Positions 49,145 through 58,371 of a DNA stretch of 64,000 nt are shown here, in pieces; within the stretch, counting starts at the first letter, position 1, and each line of letters starts with the position of its first letter. Below the pieces are notes generated by a model. That model was not told the DNA's origin. It ran no database searches and saw only the letters and a program-made list of their open reading frames with translations. Source of the DNA: an uncultured Pelagibacteraceae bacterium (GTDB lineage Bacteria; Pseudomonadota; Alphaproteobacteria; Pelagibacterales; Pelagibacteraceae); assembly GCA_902541285.1 (NCBI GenBank), contig CACBQD010000001.1:28351-92350 (forward strand), given 5' to 3'. The translations under genes were made by a program, and so were the position numbers.

Positions 49145-50034
49145 TTTTTTTCTACCATGAATTCAAGTAAAATATGAGGGAAGGTCAATGAAGCTAATCC
49201 AACAAATATTATTTTAATAATACTTTCATCTATACCAAATTTTTCTGAAATAAAATAAAAAACTATTAAATACATTATTGCTGTAATTACTGTAAGTGGA
49301 ATAATTTTTCGTAAAAAAATAGGAAATCCTTTCATCAAATTTTTATTTATTTCACTAATTAAACTTAGTGAGTGTCTTACAGAATGAAGAAAGCAGAAAT
49401 AAATTGTGAAAGCCAATATAGGGTTAAAAAAATAGTTTAAAATAATTATTGAAAAACTATCTAAAAAAAGAATTGATCTTAAATCATTATTATTACCTCT
49501 ATATATAAGAAAATTACTTAGCACTGATAATATAACTAAAGGAATTAAAAAATTATTAGCCACAATATTTTCGTCTATTGAAAAATTTAACATTTTAAAA
49601 ATTTCGATTGTCTCAGTTTTGTGAAACAGTAAGGGTGCTGAAATAACTAATGATCCTTTAATGAAATAAAAAATTTCTAAAAAATTAGCATTTTTTGTTT
49701 CGATAAAGTCACTATCCTCTTTACCAAAATGATATGCTGCAACTATTAAAAAAAGTGAAAGCAACAATATTGGACTTAAAATCCAAATTAAAATAACAAA
49801 AATAGCAATACCTATATAAGTTATATAGAACACTTCTGTATTTTTAATTTTATAAATTTTTAAAAGTTTTTTACCCTTTTCGTGATCCAGCGCACCGTGA
49901 GAAATACCAATTGTAAGAATTAAAAAAAAACTAAAAAGTATAAACGAATTCTCTCTCAATACTTCAAAGGCAGAAAAAAAAATACAGATATTAAAAAAAA
50001 TAATAGAATGAAAAAAATTTATTTTGTTGATCAT
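49141..50034 (-). CDS. blh: Brp/Blh-type beta-carotene 15,15'-dioxygenase
   Basis: The 297-residue protein is an integral membrane enzyme with about eight helices that splits beta-carotene into two retinal molecules. The conserved His clusters of the Brp/Blh family are visible: GISHGALDHEKG, AAYHFGKED, CFLHSVRH and FPHILLE. Retinal is the chromophore of proteorhodopsin, whose gene is not in this window. The start overlaps the crtY stop by one base. Confidence 0.95.
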   Translation of the reverse strand: MINKINFFHSIIFFNICIFFSAFEVLRENSFILFSFFLILTIGISHGALDHEKGKKLLKIYKIKNTEVFYITYIGIAIFVILIWILSPILLLSLFLIVAAYHFGKEDSDFIETKNANFLEIFYFIKGSLVISAPLLFHKTETIEIFKMLNFSIDENIVANNFLIPLVILSVLSNFLIYRGNNNDLRSILFLDSFSIIILNYFFNPILAFTIYFCFLHSVRHSLSLISEINKNLMKGFPIFLRKIIPLTVITAIMYLIVFYFISEKFGIDESIIKIIFVGLASLTFPHILLEFMVEKK

Positions 50035-51110
50035 TATTTAAATACAGCTTTAATAAAAATCCATTTTGGCATCTTTAATATAATGGATAAGTCCTCGAAA
50101 ATATTACTTTTATTGGAAAGGAAATTTATTACTGTTTTTGACTTGCTTTTAAACATTTTGAAGAAAATATTTGGCATGATCTCTGGCTTTTCAGCTAGGA
50201 CTTTCAAAAAAACATTATCTAAAAACTTATACTTACTTTTTATATTGAAAGCTCTAGTATGGGTTATTTTATCAATGTTTTGTGTAATATATTCTGCTTG
50301 TTCTTGAATATTTAGGAAAGTATAGCCAGTACTTAAACGCGTCATACCTCCAGCAGTTCCAATATTAATCGTATTTTTGTCGTTTTTAAATTTTGGATAA
50401 AATAATGGTATGGCCCCAACTTCTTTATAATTAATTTTATATTTTTTTAATTTTAAAGTGTTTTCGATGTAATCAGTAATTTGTTTATCATAATCTTTTT
50501 CACTATCATCTTCCATTTTTGAAAGCCACGTAGTTTCGATTAAAGCTGATTTTTTTGAATAGGGTAGTGTATAGAAAAAATGAACACTTTTTTTTTGATC
50601 ACAATCAAAGTCCATTAAATTCATTATTTGATCATCAAAAAAATCTTTTTCGGTTTCAATCTCAACACCTTGAAAGTGTTGCCATAAATTAGAATCTTTA
50701 TTCTCAAGATTTGGCAAACTGTTAAATAAAATTGCGTTTTCTGTATTTACTTCACTTATATCTTTAAAGAATTGAATATTAGGATTTTTATTGATTTTAT
50801 TTAAAATTTTTTTGTAGAATAGTCCACTATCAATACTTTCGTAAGGAGTTTCTTTGCAATCTTTATATTCAACATTTCCTTTAAAATTGATTGTATAATC
50901 TTTCCATCTTTTTTTTACACAGTCATCAAACTTGTGAGATACAGTTTTCCAATATGACCAAGTTTTATCTCTTCTATATTCATCTCTTTTTTCAATAATT
51001 GCTAAAGTCTTATTTTTAAGTTTATCGTGATACTCTAGCTCATAAGCCAATGTTAAACCTGCACAGCCACCCCCAATAATTATGTAATCAAAATCTTTCA
51101 TTATACTCAA
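50034..51110 (-). CDS. crtY: Lycopene beta-cyclase
   Basis: The 358-residue CrtY-type enzyme forms the two beta-rings of beta-carotene. The N-terminal FAD motif is DYIIIGGGCAGLTLAYELE, and TIEKRDEYRRDKTWSYWK-like sequence (IIEKRDEYRRDKTWSYW) and GTAGGMTRLSTGYTF are family signatures. A second in-frame ATG at 51101 may be the true start. It overlaps crtB by 23 or 14 bases. Confidence 0.93.
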   Translation of the reverse strand: MSIMKDFDYIIIGGGCAGLTLAYELEYHDKLKNKTLAIIEKRDEYRRDKTWSYWKTVSHKFDDCVKKRWKDYTINFKGNVEYKDCKETPYESIDSGLFYKKILNKINKNPNIQFFKDISEVNTENAILFNSLPNLENKDSNLWQHFQGVEIETEKDFFDDQIMNLMDFDCDQKKSVHFFYTLPYSKKSALIETTWLSKMEDDSEKDYDKQITDYIENTLKLKKYKINYKEVGAIPLFYPKFKNDKNTINIGTAGGMTRLSTGYTFLNIQEQAEYITQNIDKITHTRAFNIKSKYKFLDNVFLKVLAEKPEIMPNIFFKMFKSKSKTVINFLSNKSNIFEDLSIILKMPKWIFIKAVFK

Positions 51111-51939
51111 TATCTTGCATTATTATCTCATGCTCTTTTATTGTAAGTTTTTTATCTTCTTTTACAAAATATAATTTAATTAAATCACCAATAGATAGCA
51201 CTGTATGTAAGACTTTTCCTAAATTGTTTACATAAATTTTTCCTGATTTATTGTAATTTTCTAAGTTTCCTTTTTTTAAGATTTCATTTCCAATTTGTCT
51301 ATATACTCGTCTTGCAACCAAAATCGAAAATCTTAAAAAGAATGGAATTTTTTTAATTGATATAAAAGAATTATTATAAAATTTGTCAGCGATTTTTAGA
51401 ATTCTTTTAATTTCATCAAAATTCCTTTTTATATAAAACCTATTATTGCTTTCATCTTCAATAACATCTCTTGAAATATTAGTTAATTGCATTGCAATGC
51501 CTAAGTCAATCGCTCCTAAAAGTGCTGATCTTTCTTTGACATTTAAAATTTTTGCCATCATTAATCCAACTGTTCCAGCCACTCTATATGAATAAACATA
51601 TAGATCTTTGTCAGTGTTAATTTCTACTTTTGATTTTATATCAGCCTCTACGCCATCGAATAAATCATCAATTATTTTTTGTGATATTCCAAATTTGTTT
51701 ATTAAAGCCCACATATTTTTAATTATTTGGTTATTTTCATTTTTTAATTTGAAATCTTCTTTGAAAGTATTGAAATTTTTTAATTTCGTATTAAGATCAC
51801 CTTTTTCATCTGCTATATTGTCTATGTATCTACAAAAATCGTACAAATTAGAGCAATCAGAGTAGACTTGTTTTGGTAAAAAGAAACCTGCCCAATTAAA
51901 AGATTTAGCGTATATCGACAAATAATTTTGTTCATTCAT
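51088..51939 (-). CDS. crtB: Phytoene synthase
   Basis: The 283-residue trans-prenyltransferase joins two GGPP molecules head to head. The Asp-rich motifs are DFCRYIDNIADE (about 29-40) and ISRDVIEDESNNRFYI, with MQLTNISRD the usual run-in. It is the second gene of the crtI-crtB-crtY-blh set. The GGPP synthase needed for its substrate is not in the window. Confidence 0.95.
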   Translation of the reverse strand: MNEQNYLSIYAKSFNWAGFFLPKQVYSDCSNLYDFCRYIDNIADEKGDLNTKLKNFNTFKEDFKLKNENNQIIKNMWALINKFGISQKIIDDLFDGVEADIKSKVEINTDKDLYVYSYRVAGTVGLMMAKILNVKERSALLGAIDLGIAMQLTNISRDVIEDESNNRFYIKRNFDEIKRILKIADKFYNNSFISIKKIPFFLRFSILVARRVYRQIGNEILKKGNLENYNKSGKIYVNNLGKVLHTVLSIGDLIKLYFVKEDKKLTIKEHEIIMQDIEYNERF

Positions 51940-53396
51940 TACAAAATTTTATCTAAGACCTTTGCGGATGATAGGACTCCTGGAACACCAGCTCCAGGAT
52001 GAGTGCCTGCTCCAACAAAATATAAACCGTCATAAACCTCAGATTTGTTATGAAATCTAAAGTATGCTGATTGAGAAAATTTGGGCTGAATTGAAAAACC
52101 CGAGCCATATTTTGTATTTAATTCATTTTCAAAATAATCAGGGGTTAAATAAAAATCATCTACAATATTTTCTCTTAAATTTGGTAATAAACTTTTTTCC
52201 ATTTTATCTATTACAAGTTTTTTTAGATTCTCACCTTCGACTGACCAGTCTATTCCTGATTTATTATTAGGTACAGGCACTAATACATAAAAGCAATCGT
52301 GGTCTTTTGGAGCCATACTTGAATCTGTTGCGGTGGGTCTATGTAGGTAATAGCTTATATCGTTATTTAATTTTTTGTTTACAAATATATCATCCAAGTG
52401 TTCTTTGTACTTATCGCCAAACTTTATAGTATGATGTTCAACATTTTCGTATTTTTTCTTTGTTCCAAAATAATAAACAAACAAACCCATTGAATATTCC
52501 ATTCTATTTATCTTCCAATTAAATAAGGTGTTATATTTTTTATTATTTAGCATTTTTGAATAAACACCGGGAGGATCTGCATTACAAACTACGTTATCTG
52601 CTTTAATTTCCTCATCTTCACTTGTCACAACCCCGACAACTCTTTTATTTTCTGTAAGCAAGTTTTTTACTTCTTTACCTTTAATAATTGTAACATCTTC
52701 TTCTAACATCAATTTCTCAAATCCTTTTATGATTTGTCCTGTTCCACCCATAGAATAATGAATTCCCCATTTCTTTTCTAAATATAAAATTAATCCATAT
52801 ATAGAAGTTGTTGTAAAAGGGTTCCCACCTACCAATAATGGGTGCATACTAAATAGCCTTCTTAGTTTTTCGTTTTCAATAAAACCACTAACCAAAGAAT
52901 AAACAGACTTATAACTTTTTAAACTTAGCAATGCAGGAATTTGCTTAAACATAAATGAAGGTTTATTAAATGGCACATCTGATAATTCTGAATAACCCTT
53001 ATCAAATATTTTTTTTGTAAATTTAAGTAAATTTCTGTAACCCACTACATCTTTATGATTAATTATTGCAATCTGTTCTTCCATTTTCTTTTCATCGGCT
53101 GAGTAATCAAAATGGCTTCCATCTTCGAAAACAAATCTGTACCAAGTATCTAAATCTTTTATTTTTATGTAATCATCTGGATTTTTATTAAAAAGTTTAA
53201 AAATTTCATAAATTAAATAAGGAGCGGTTATTACAGTTGGTCCACCATCATAAGTAAACCCATTACTTTTAAATACTCTCGCTCTTCCACCTAAATCTTT
53301 TTGTTTTTCAATTAAAGTGACTTTATGACCTTTTGCCCGAAGTCTAAGAGCTGCTGCTATGCCACCAAAACCCGATCCAATTACAATTGAATTCAT
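51939..53396 (-). CDS. crtI: Phytoene desaturase
   Basis: The 485-residue CrtI-type flavoenzyme converts phytoene to lycopene. The FAD motif IGSGFGGIAAALRLRAKGH is at residues 5-24, YDGGPTVITAPYL follows, and the C-terminal YFVGAGTHPGAGVPGVLSSAK is the family signature. It starts 48 bases after the atpF stop on the same strand, so it may be transcribed together with the ATP synthase genes. It overlaps crtB by one base. Confidence 0.96.
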   Translation of the reverse strand: MNSIVIGSGFGGIAAALRLRAKGHKVTLIEKQKDLGGRARVFKSNGFTYDGGPTVITAPYLIYEIFKLFNKNPDDYIKIKDLDTWYRFVFEDGSHFDYSADEKKMEEQIAIINHKDVVGYRNLLKFTKKIFDKGYSELSDVPFNKPSFMFKQIPALLSLKSYKSVYSLVSGFIENEKLRRLFSMHPLLVGGNPFTTTSIYGLILYLEKKWGIHYSMGGTGQIIKGFEKLMLEEDVTIIKGKEVKNLLTENKRVVGVVTSEDEEIKADNVVCNADPPGVYSKMLNNKKYNTLFNWKINRMEYSMGLFVYYFGTKKKYENVEHHTIKFGDKYKEHLDDIFVNKKLNNDISYYLHRPTATDSSMAPKDHDCFYVLVPVPNNKSGIDWSVEGENLKKLVIDKMEKSLLPNLRENIVDDFYLTPDYFENELNTKYGSGFSIQPKFSQSAYFRFHNKSEVYDGLYFVGAGTHPGAGVPGVLSSAKVLDKIL

Positions 53397-53444
53397 ATTC
53401 CTTAATTTACATTATTTTTATAAAATTTGATAAACTATCTTAGT

Positions 53445-53942
53445 TTAAGAACTTATTTTCTTTAATTCTGTCTTTGTTTCTTCAAGATTTTTATTAAACA
53501 AATTGTCAAGTTTAGACTTATCAACAGATGTTGTAATAATTTTTTTTACAGATTCTACAGCAATGTTAATTGATGTATCTTTAATTTCTTTAATGGCATT
53601 ATCCTTCATTTGAGAGATTTTAGTTTCTGCTAGACTTTTCTTGAGTTCAGCTGATTTATGAAATTTGTCATTCATTTCAATTACAAATCTTTCAGTTTCA
53701 TCTTTTGACTGCTGCATTATCTTTTCACTCTCAATTTTTGCAGTATCTAGCTTCTTTTGCGCCTCATCCAATAGTCTTTTAGATTCAGCTCGTAGTTTTT
53801 CACTTTCGTCAATTTCATTTTTGATATCAGTAATCATCTTGCTCAATAAATTATTAACATTCTGTGGAACTTTTAAATAAATTAGCGCCCCAAAAAATAT
53901 TACAAAAGATACTGCTACCCAAAATGTTGCATCAAATGCCAT
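53445..53942 (-). CDS. atpF: ATP synthase F0 subunit b
   Basis: I take the start at 53942 (MAFDATFWVAVSFVIFFG), giving 165 residues with one N-terminal membrane helix and a long charged coiled coil, the stator stalk layout. An ATG at 53978 is also in frame but would add a basic leader and overlap the upstream b' gene by 47 bases instead of 11. This b subunit pairs with b' to hold F1 against rotation. The gene is last in the F0 set. Confidence 0.93.
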   Translation of the reverse strand: MAFDATFWVAVSFVIFFGALIYLKVPQNVNNLLSKMITDIKNEIDESEKLRAESKRLLDEAQKKLDTAKIESEKIMQQSKDETERFVIEMNDKFHKSAELKKSLAETKISQMKDNAIKEIKDTSINIAVESVKKIITTSVDKSKLDNLFNKNLEETKTELKKISS

Positions 53943-54522
53943 TATGTTTTTCCATTTCTTTTTTAGAAAGATCTTCAACTATGGCTGAAAGACTACTTTT
54001 ATTTATATCTTCACCAATTAATTGTTTAACTAGATCGGAGGATGTCTCAATTGCAATTTTAGTAACTTTCTCTTGAGAAGTTTTTTTTAATTGGTCTATT
54101 TCCTCTTCAGCTTTTATTATTTCTTTTTCGATATCCTTTTCTAAAGATAATCTTTTATTGTTTATATCGTCCAAAACTTTTTGTCTTTCACTATTAAAAA
54201 AGTTTTTTGCTTCGACTTTTGTATCATTGATAATTTTATCAAATTCTTTAACTTTTTTTTCAGTTTCTTCCCGTTGCTTGTCTGCAGTTTCGATATTCTC
54301 TAAGATTTGTGATTTTCTGGTTTCAAGATTGTTACTAATCTTTGGTAGTATGAACTTAGATAAAATTATAAACAATAATCCAAAGGTAAGTACTAACCAA
54401 AATATTTGAGATATCCAAAACTCTGGATTAAGCTGGGGCATACCTCCACTCTCAGCGCTTTGAGCGCTATAAGTAAAGATAAGACTTAAAGCTAGAAATT
54501 GAAAAATTATCTTTTTCAACAT
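53932..54522 (-). CDS. atpG: ATP synthase F0 subunit b'
   Basis: The 196-residue protein has an N-terminal hydrophobic, signal-like segment, then MPQLNPEFWISQIFWLVLTFGLLFIILSKF-type membrane helix (here MPQLNPEFWISQIFWLV), and a charged coiled-coil stalk. It is the b' subunit typical of alphaproteobacteria and phototrophs, which have two different stator chains. It lies 3 bases downstream of atpE and overlaps atpF by 11 bases. Confidence 0.92.
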   Translation of the reverse strand: MLKKIIFQFLALSLIFTYSAQSAESGGMPQLNPEFWISQIFWLVLTFGLLFIILSKFILPKISNNLETRKSQILENIETADKQREETEKKVKEFDKIINDTKVEAKNFFNSERQKVLDDINNKRLSLEKDIEKEIIKAEEEIDQLKKTSQEKVTKIAIETSSDLVKQLIGEDINKSSLSAIVEDLSKKEMEKHNGI

Positions 54523-54525
54523 TAA

Positions 54526-54753
54526 TTAAAACGCGAAAAGAATAATTAATGCAACAACTAATCCAAATAAACCAGTCGCTTCCGCTAATGCAAAGCCTAA
54601 TAGCAAGTTTGGAAACTGCTTTTGAGCTGCAGATGGATTTCTCATTGCACCTGAAAGATAATTTCCAAAAATTATCCCAATTCCAACTCCTGCACCTGCA
54701 AGTGCAATTGCTGCTAGTCCTGCTCCTATCATTTTTGCTGCTTCTAATTCCAT
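54526..54753 (-). CDS. atpE: ATP synthase F0 subunit c
   Basis: The 75-residue hairpin protein forms the rotor ring. The Gly-rich first helix (GAGLAAIALAGAGVGIG), polar loop RNPSAAQKQ and second helix with the proton-carrying Glu in GFALAEATGLF are all intact. The residues around Glu lack the Gln/Ser-Thr pattern of sodium-binding rings, so it uses protons. Confidence 0.98.
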   Translation of the reverse strand: MELEAAKMIGAGLAAIALAGAGVGIGIIFGNYLSGAMRNPSAAQKQFPNLLLGFALAEATGLFGLVVALIILFAF

Positions 54754-54772
54754 TATATCCTCCTTATGTTAA

Positions 54773-55504
54773 TTAATGGTGTAAATTTAATGCATCATTC
54801 AAATAGATACATGTTAAAATTGCAAATACATATGCTTGAAGAAAAGCAACTAATATCTCCAAACCTGTTAATGCAACTGAAAAACCTAGTGGTAGCCAGC
54901 CCCCAACAATTCCTAAGCTAACTACGAAACCTCCAAAAACTTTCATCATCGTATGGCCTGCCATCATATTTGCAAACAATCTAACTGATAAACTAATTGG
55001 TCTACTTAAGTATGAAATTATTTCTATAACAACTATTAATGGCAATAAAACCATTGGAACACCACTTGGCACAAAAAGTTTTAAGTATCCAAGTCCATGT
55101 TTAATAAATCCAATTATTGTTACTCCTATAAATATAAATGCTGCTAATACAAAAGTTACAATGATGTGGCTAGTGACAGTAAAAGAGTATGGTATCATCC
55201 CAAACATGTTACAAAATAAAACAAACATGAATAAAGAAAATATGAAAGAAAAGTAAGGCTTAGCTTTCGATCCAGCTGTATCACTTATCATTTTTGAAAT
55301 AAAAGAGTAACTGAGTTCCGCAAGTAATTGAATTTTATTTGGTATTATAGATCTCTTCGTGCCTAAATTAAAAATAATTAATATTGCTAGTGAACTTATG
55401 ACCATAAACAAACTCGCGTTTGTGAATGAAATATCTATGTTATTTATTTTAATTTCTGGACCAATTCGGTACACGTTGAATTGGTACATTGGATTTGCTG
55501 CCAT
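54773..55504 (-). CDS. atpB: ATP synthase F0 subunit a
   Basis: The 243-residue stator channel has five to six helices. The essential Arg lies in SLSVRLFANMMAGHT, and FVAFLQAYVFAILTCIYLNDA-like sequence (VAFLQAYVFAILTCIYLND) is the conserved last helix. It passes protons to the c-ring. It starts 7 bases after atpI on the same strand. Confidence 0.97.
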   Translation of the reverse strand: MAANPMYQFNVYRIGPEIKINNIDISFTNASLFMVISSLAILIIFNLGTKRSIIPNKIQLLAELSYSFISKMISDTAGSKAKPYFSFIFSLFMFVLFCNMFGMIPYSFTVTSHIIVTFVLAAFIFIGVTIIGFIKHGLGYLKLFVPSGVPMVLLPLIVVIEIISYLSRPISLSVRLFANMMAGHTMMKVFGGFVVSLGIVGGWLPLGFSVALTGLEILVAFLQAYVFAILTCIYLNDALNLHH

Positions 55505-55511
55505 TTGCCTA

Positions 55512-55787
55512 CTATTTTTGCATTTTTTTTGCTGATCTAATAACGTTCATAATTCCAGCTATTACACCAATAAAAAAAAATATTAAAATTAACCAGGGTT
55601 TAGTACCAAACCAATTGTCTAAAATAAACCCAATAATTGTCCCAACAGCTACTGCAGATACCAATTCCGTGCTCATTTTGAAGGCTGACCCCATACTTGA
55701 GCCTTTATTTCCCTCTTCAGATTTTTTGTCTTTGTCAGTTTTATTTTTTGCAATTTTTAGGCGAGTTTTAAACTGGTCTTCATCCAT
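55512..55787 (-). CDS. atpI: ATP synthase accessory protein AtpI
   Basis: The 91-residue protein has a charged N-terminus (MDEDQFKTRLKIAKNKTDKDKK) shortened here to the visible KTRLKIAKNKTDK, and two membrane helices (about 38-57 and 64-81) with GTIIGFILDNWFGTKPW, the alphaproteobacterial AtpI signature. It helps assemble the c-ring. It starts 2 bases after the smc stop, which ties smc and the F0 genes into one transcription unit. Confidence 0.88.
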   Translation of the reverse strand: MDEDQFKTRLKIAKNKTDKDKKSEEGNKGSSMGSAFKMSTELVSAVAVGTIIGFILDNWFGTKPWLILIFFFIGVIAGIMNVIRSAKKMQK

Positions 55788-55789
55788 TA

Positions 55790-58363
55790 TTAAGCAACCA
55801 TACTCTCTGCTTTTTGAAGATCTACAGCAACTAGTTGGCTAATTCCTTTTTCTGGCATTGTTACGCCGTATAGTCTGTCCATTTTAGACATGGTTAGAGC
55901 GTGGTGAGTTACAATAATAAATCTTGTAGATGTAATTTTAGTTAGTTCCATCAAAAGATTGCAAAATCTTGTTACATTCGCATCATCTAGAGGTGCGTCT
56001 ACTTCATCGAGAACACATATTGGAGATGGATTAGTAAGAAACACTGCAAAGATTAAAGATAAAGCAGTCAGGGCTTGTTCACCTCCAGATAATAAAGTTA
56101 TTGATTGTAATCTTTTTCCTGGTGGACTTACCAACATTTCTAATCCTGCATCTAAAGGATCATCAGAGTCTACTAGCTCTAGTTTTGCACTACCTCCATT
56201 AAATAGTTTGGTATAAACTTCATTGAACTTTCTATTCACTTTTTCAAAAGCATCTAGAAGTCTTTCCCTACCTTTCTGATTGAGTTCAGTAATACTTTCT
56301 TTTAACTTTATAATTGCAGTTACTAAATCTTGTCTATCTTTTTCCATTTTCTTAATTTCATCTTCATATTTTGAGGTCTCTTCGTCTGCTCTTAAGTTAA
56401 CCGAGCCTAATTTTTCTCTTTCCCTTTTTCTTTCATCAAGCAATTCCTCTTGTGTTACTGTATCTGGATATTCAGATACATCTTTTAAGTTTGAAAAATT
56501 CAGTATCTCTTCTTCTTTTAAATTAAGTTCTGTTGATACTCTTTCTAGCAAATCATTTCTTCTTTTATTCAAACCATCGATTGTTGCTCCAGAGCTTGCC
56601 TTTCGTTCTCTTATTTCAATAGACTCCTCTTTTGTTGTATTTAGATTACTTCTTAATTCGTTAATCTCTTTATCTAGCTCATCTATTAATATTTCATTAT
56701 CACTTTTTTCTTTTTCAGAAATTCTTAAACTTTCTGATATTTGTCCTTTTCTTTCAGCTTGTGTTTGAGGTTGTTTTTCAAGGCTATCTAATTTTTTTTG
56801 TTGAGTATCTTTTCTACTATTTAATTCATTAATCATTTTTTCAGAATTTACCAATAAGTTTTTCCAACTTTCTATTTCTTGGTCAATTATTTTAATTCTT
56901 TCACTTCTTTTTATTGACTCTTTTTTAATATTTTGATTTGTACTAAATGCTTCAGCGTATTCTTCTTGTAGACTTTTGATTTCTTCGTTTTTCTTAGTTA
57001 CTGTTATCGCTAAATCGTTGTCATGCATTTCATTAATTTTCATTTTTAAAAATGAAAGATTTATTTTGCATTCATCTATTAAATTAGTTGCACCATTGAT
57101 ATTATTCTCTGAGAGCATTTCTTTTGCTTTATCTAACTGCTCACTTGCTAAATCAATAGTTTCTGAGTTCTTTTTTAGAGTATCAAGGTTTAGATTTTCT
57201 AGTATTCTCTCTAATTTATCTTGCTCATCTTTTAATTTTCCTTTTGCATTTACAAGATCTAAACCTGACAATTTTTCAGTTTCATAGTATTTGGAGTCGA
57301 CTGTAATTAAATTTTCTTTTTCTTCTCTAAGTCTTTTTTCATTAGAGTTTGCATCAATGATTATGCTTTTTTCTCTTACAATATCCTCATCTATTACACC
57401 TAAAGCCTTTCTAATTGATTGTATTTCATCATTAACCCTGTCTTTTTCCTCATCTAAACTTTTTAACTCTAGATTTAATCTTTGAATTTTTGACAAGTTT
57501 TCTTGATTTTTTTCTCTTATAGGATTTACATTTTTATTCTTTTCAATAATTTTCATGCTTAAATCCTCTAATTTATCATTGAAGGACTTAACTTGATCAT
57601 CAGCCTCATTATTGATCTCATTCTCTACTTTAATTTCATTATCAATTTCTAAAAGACGTAAATAATATAAACCTGCCTCAACTTTTTTTATTTCTTCTGA
57701 AATAGATTTGTATTTTGCAGCCTCTTCAGCTTGCTTTTGCAAATTTGCTAATTGTCTTTCCTGTTGTCTTCTTAATTCATCTGCCCTTTTTAAATTATTT
57801 TCTGCCGCGCCTAATCGTAATTCTGCTTCGTGTCTTCTAACATGTAAACCTGCTATACCAGCTGCTTCTTCTAAGATAGCTCTTCGATCTGAAGGTTTTG
57901 CTGTGACCAATGCTCCAATTCTACCTTGACTAATAATTGAAGGTGAATGAGCACCTGTTGATAAATCTGCAAAAAACATCTGAGCATCTTTAGCTCTAAC
58001 TTCTTTGCCATTTATATAAAATTTTGAGCCTTTATCTTTTTCTATTTTTCTTCTTATTTCAATTTCATCGAGCTCATTATATTGTAGAGGACCATCTTTA
58101 CTGTCATTTGATAAGCTGACTAAAACTTCTGCAATATTTTTTGATGGTTTGTTTGAAGTTCCAGAAAATATAACGTCTTCCATTCCTGAACCTCTCATAC
58201 TTTTTGCTGATGTCTCACCCATACACCATCGCAACGATTCCACTATATTTGATTTGCCACAACCGTTTGGACCAACTATCCCAGTTAAACCTTGTTCAAT
58301 CAGGAAATTAGTTTTTTCAGCAAAAGACTTAAATCCATTTAGTTGGATTTTTTTAAATTCCAT
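55790..58363 (-). CDS. smc: SMC-type chromosome segregation ATPase, short form
   Basis: The N-terminal head has Walker A GPNGCGKSNI (31-40); the C-terminal head has the ABC signature LLSGGEQALTALSL (757-770) and Walker B ICVLDEVDAPLDD (782-794). SMC with ScpA/B organises and segregates chromosomes. The protein is 857 residues, about 300 shorter than usual bacterial SMCs. Residues about 170-690 look like coiled coil throughout, and I see no globular hinge near the midpoint. It lies 8 bases after the DsbA-like gene and 2 bases before atpI. Confidence 0.92.
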   Translation of the reverse strand: MEFKKIQLNGFKSFAEKTNFLIEQGLTGIVGPNGCGKSNIVESLRWCMGETSAKSMRGSGMEDVIFSGTSNKPSKNIAEVLVSLSNDSKDGPLQYNELDEIEIRRKIEKDKGSKFYINGKEVRAKDAQMFFADLSTGAHSPSIISQGRIGALVTAKPSDRRAILEEAAGIAGLHVRRHEAELRLGAAENNLKRADELRRQQERQLANLQKQAEEAAKYKSISEEIKKVEAGLYYLRLLEIDNEIKVENEINNEADDQVKSFNDKLEDLSMKIIEKNKNVNPIREKNQENLSKIQRLNLELKSLDEEKDRVNDEIQSIRKALGVIDEDIVREKSIIIDANSNEKRLREEKENLITVDSKYYETEKLSGLDLVNAKGKLKDEQDKLERILENLNLDTLKKNSETIDLASEQLDKAKEMLSENNINGATNLIDECKINLSFLKMKINEMHDNDLAITVTKKNEEIKSLQEEYAEAFSTNQNIKKESIKRSERIKIIDQEIESWKNLLVNSEKMINELNSRKDTQQKKLDSLEKQPQTQAERKGQISESLRISEKEKSDNEILIDELDKEINELRSNLNTTKEESIEIRERKASSGATIDGLNKRRNDLLERVSTELNLKEEEILNFSNLKDVSEYPDTVTQEELLDERKREREKLGSVNLRADEETSKYEDEIKKMEKDRQDLVTAIIKLKESITELNQKGRERLLDAFEKVNRKFNEVYTKLFNGGSAKLELVDSDDPLDAGLEMLVSPPGKRLQSITLLSGGEQALTALSLIFAVFLTNPSPICVLDEVDAPLDDANVTRFCNLLMELTKITSTRFIIVTHHALTMSKMDRLYGVTMPEKGISQLVAVDLQKAESMVA

Positions 58364-58371
58364 CCACTGAC

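Noticed and set aside
53943..53978. Upstream extension of atpF
   Set aside because: Adds a basic leader and overlaps atpG by 47 bases; the MAFDATFW start is typical of the family.
54549..54776. Plus-strand open frame across atpE
   Set aside because: Leu/Gln-rich antisense shadow of the c subunit gene.
57708..58370. Several plus-strand open frames rich in Ser, Phe and Ala opposite smc
   Set aside because: They mirror Glu/Lys/Arg-rich coiled coil and head-domain codons; no motifs.
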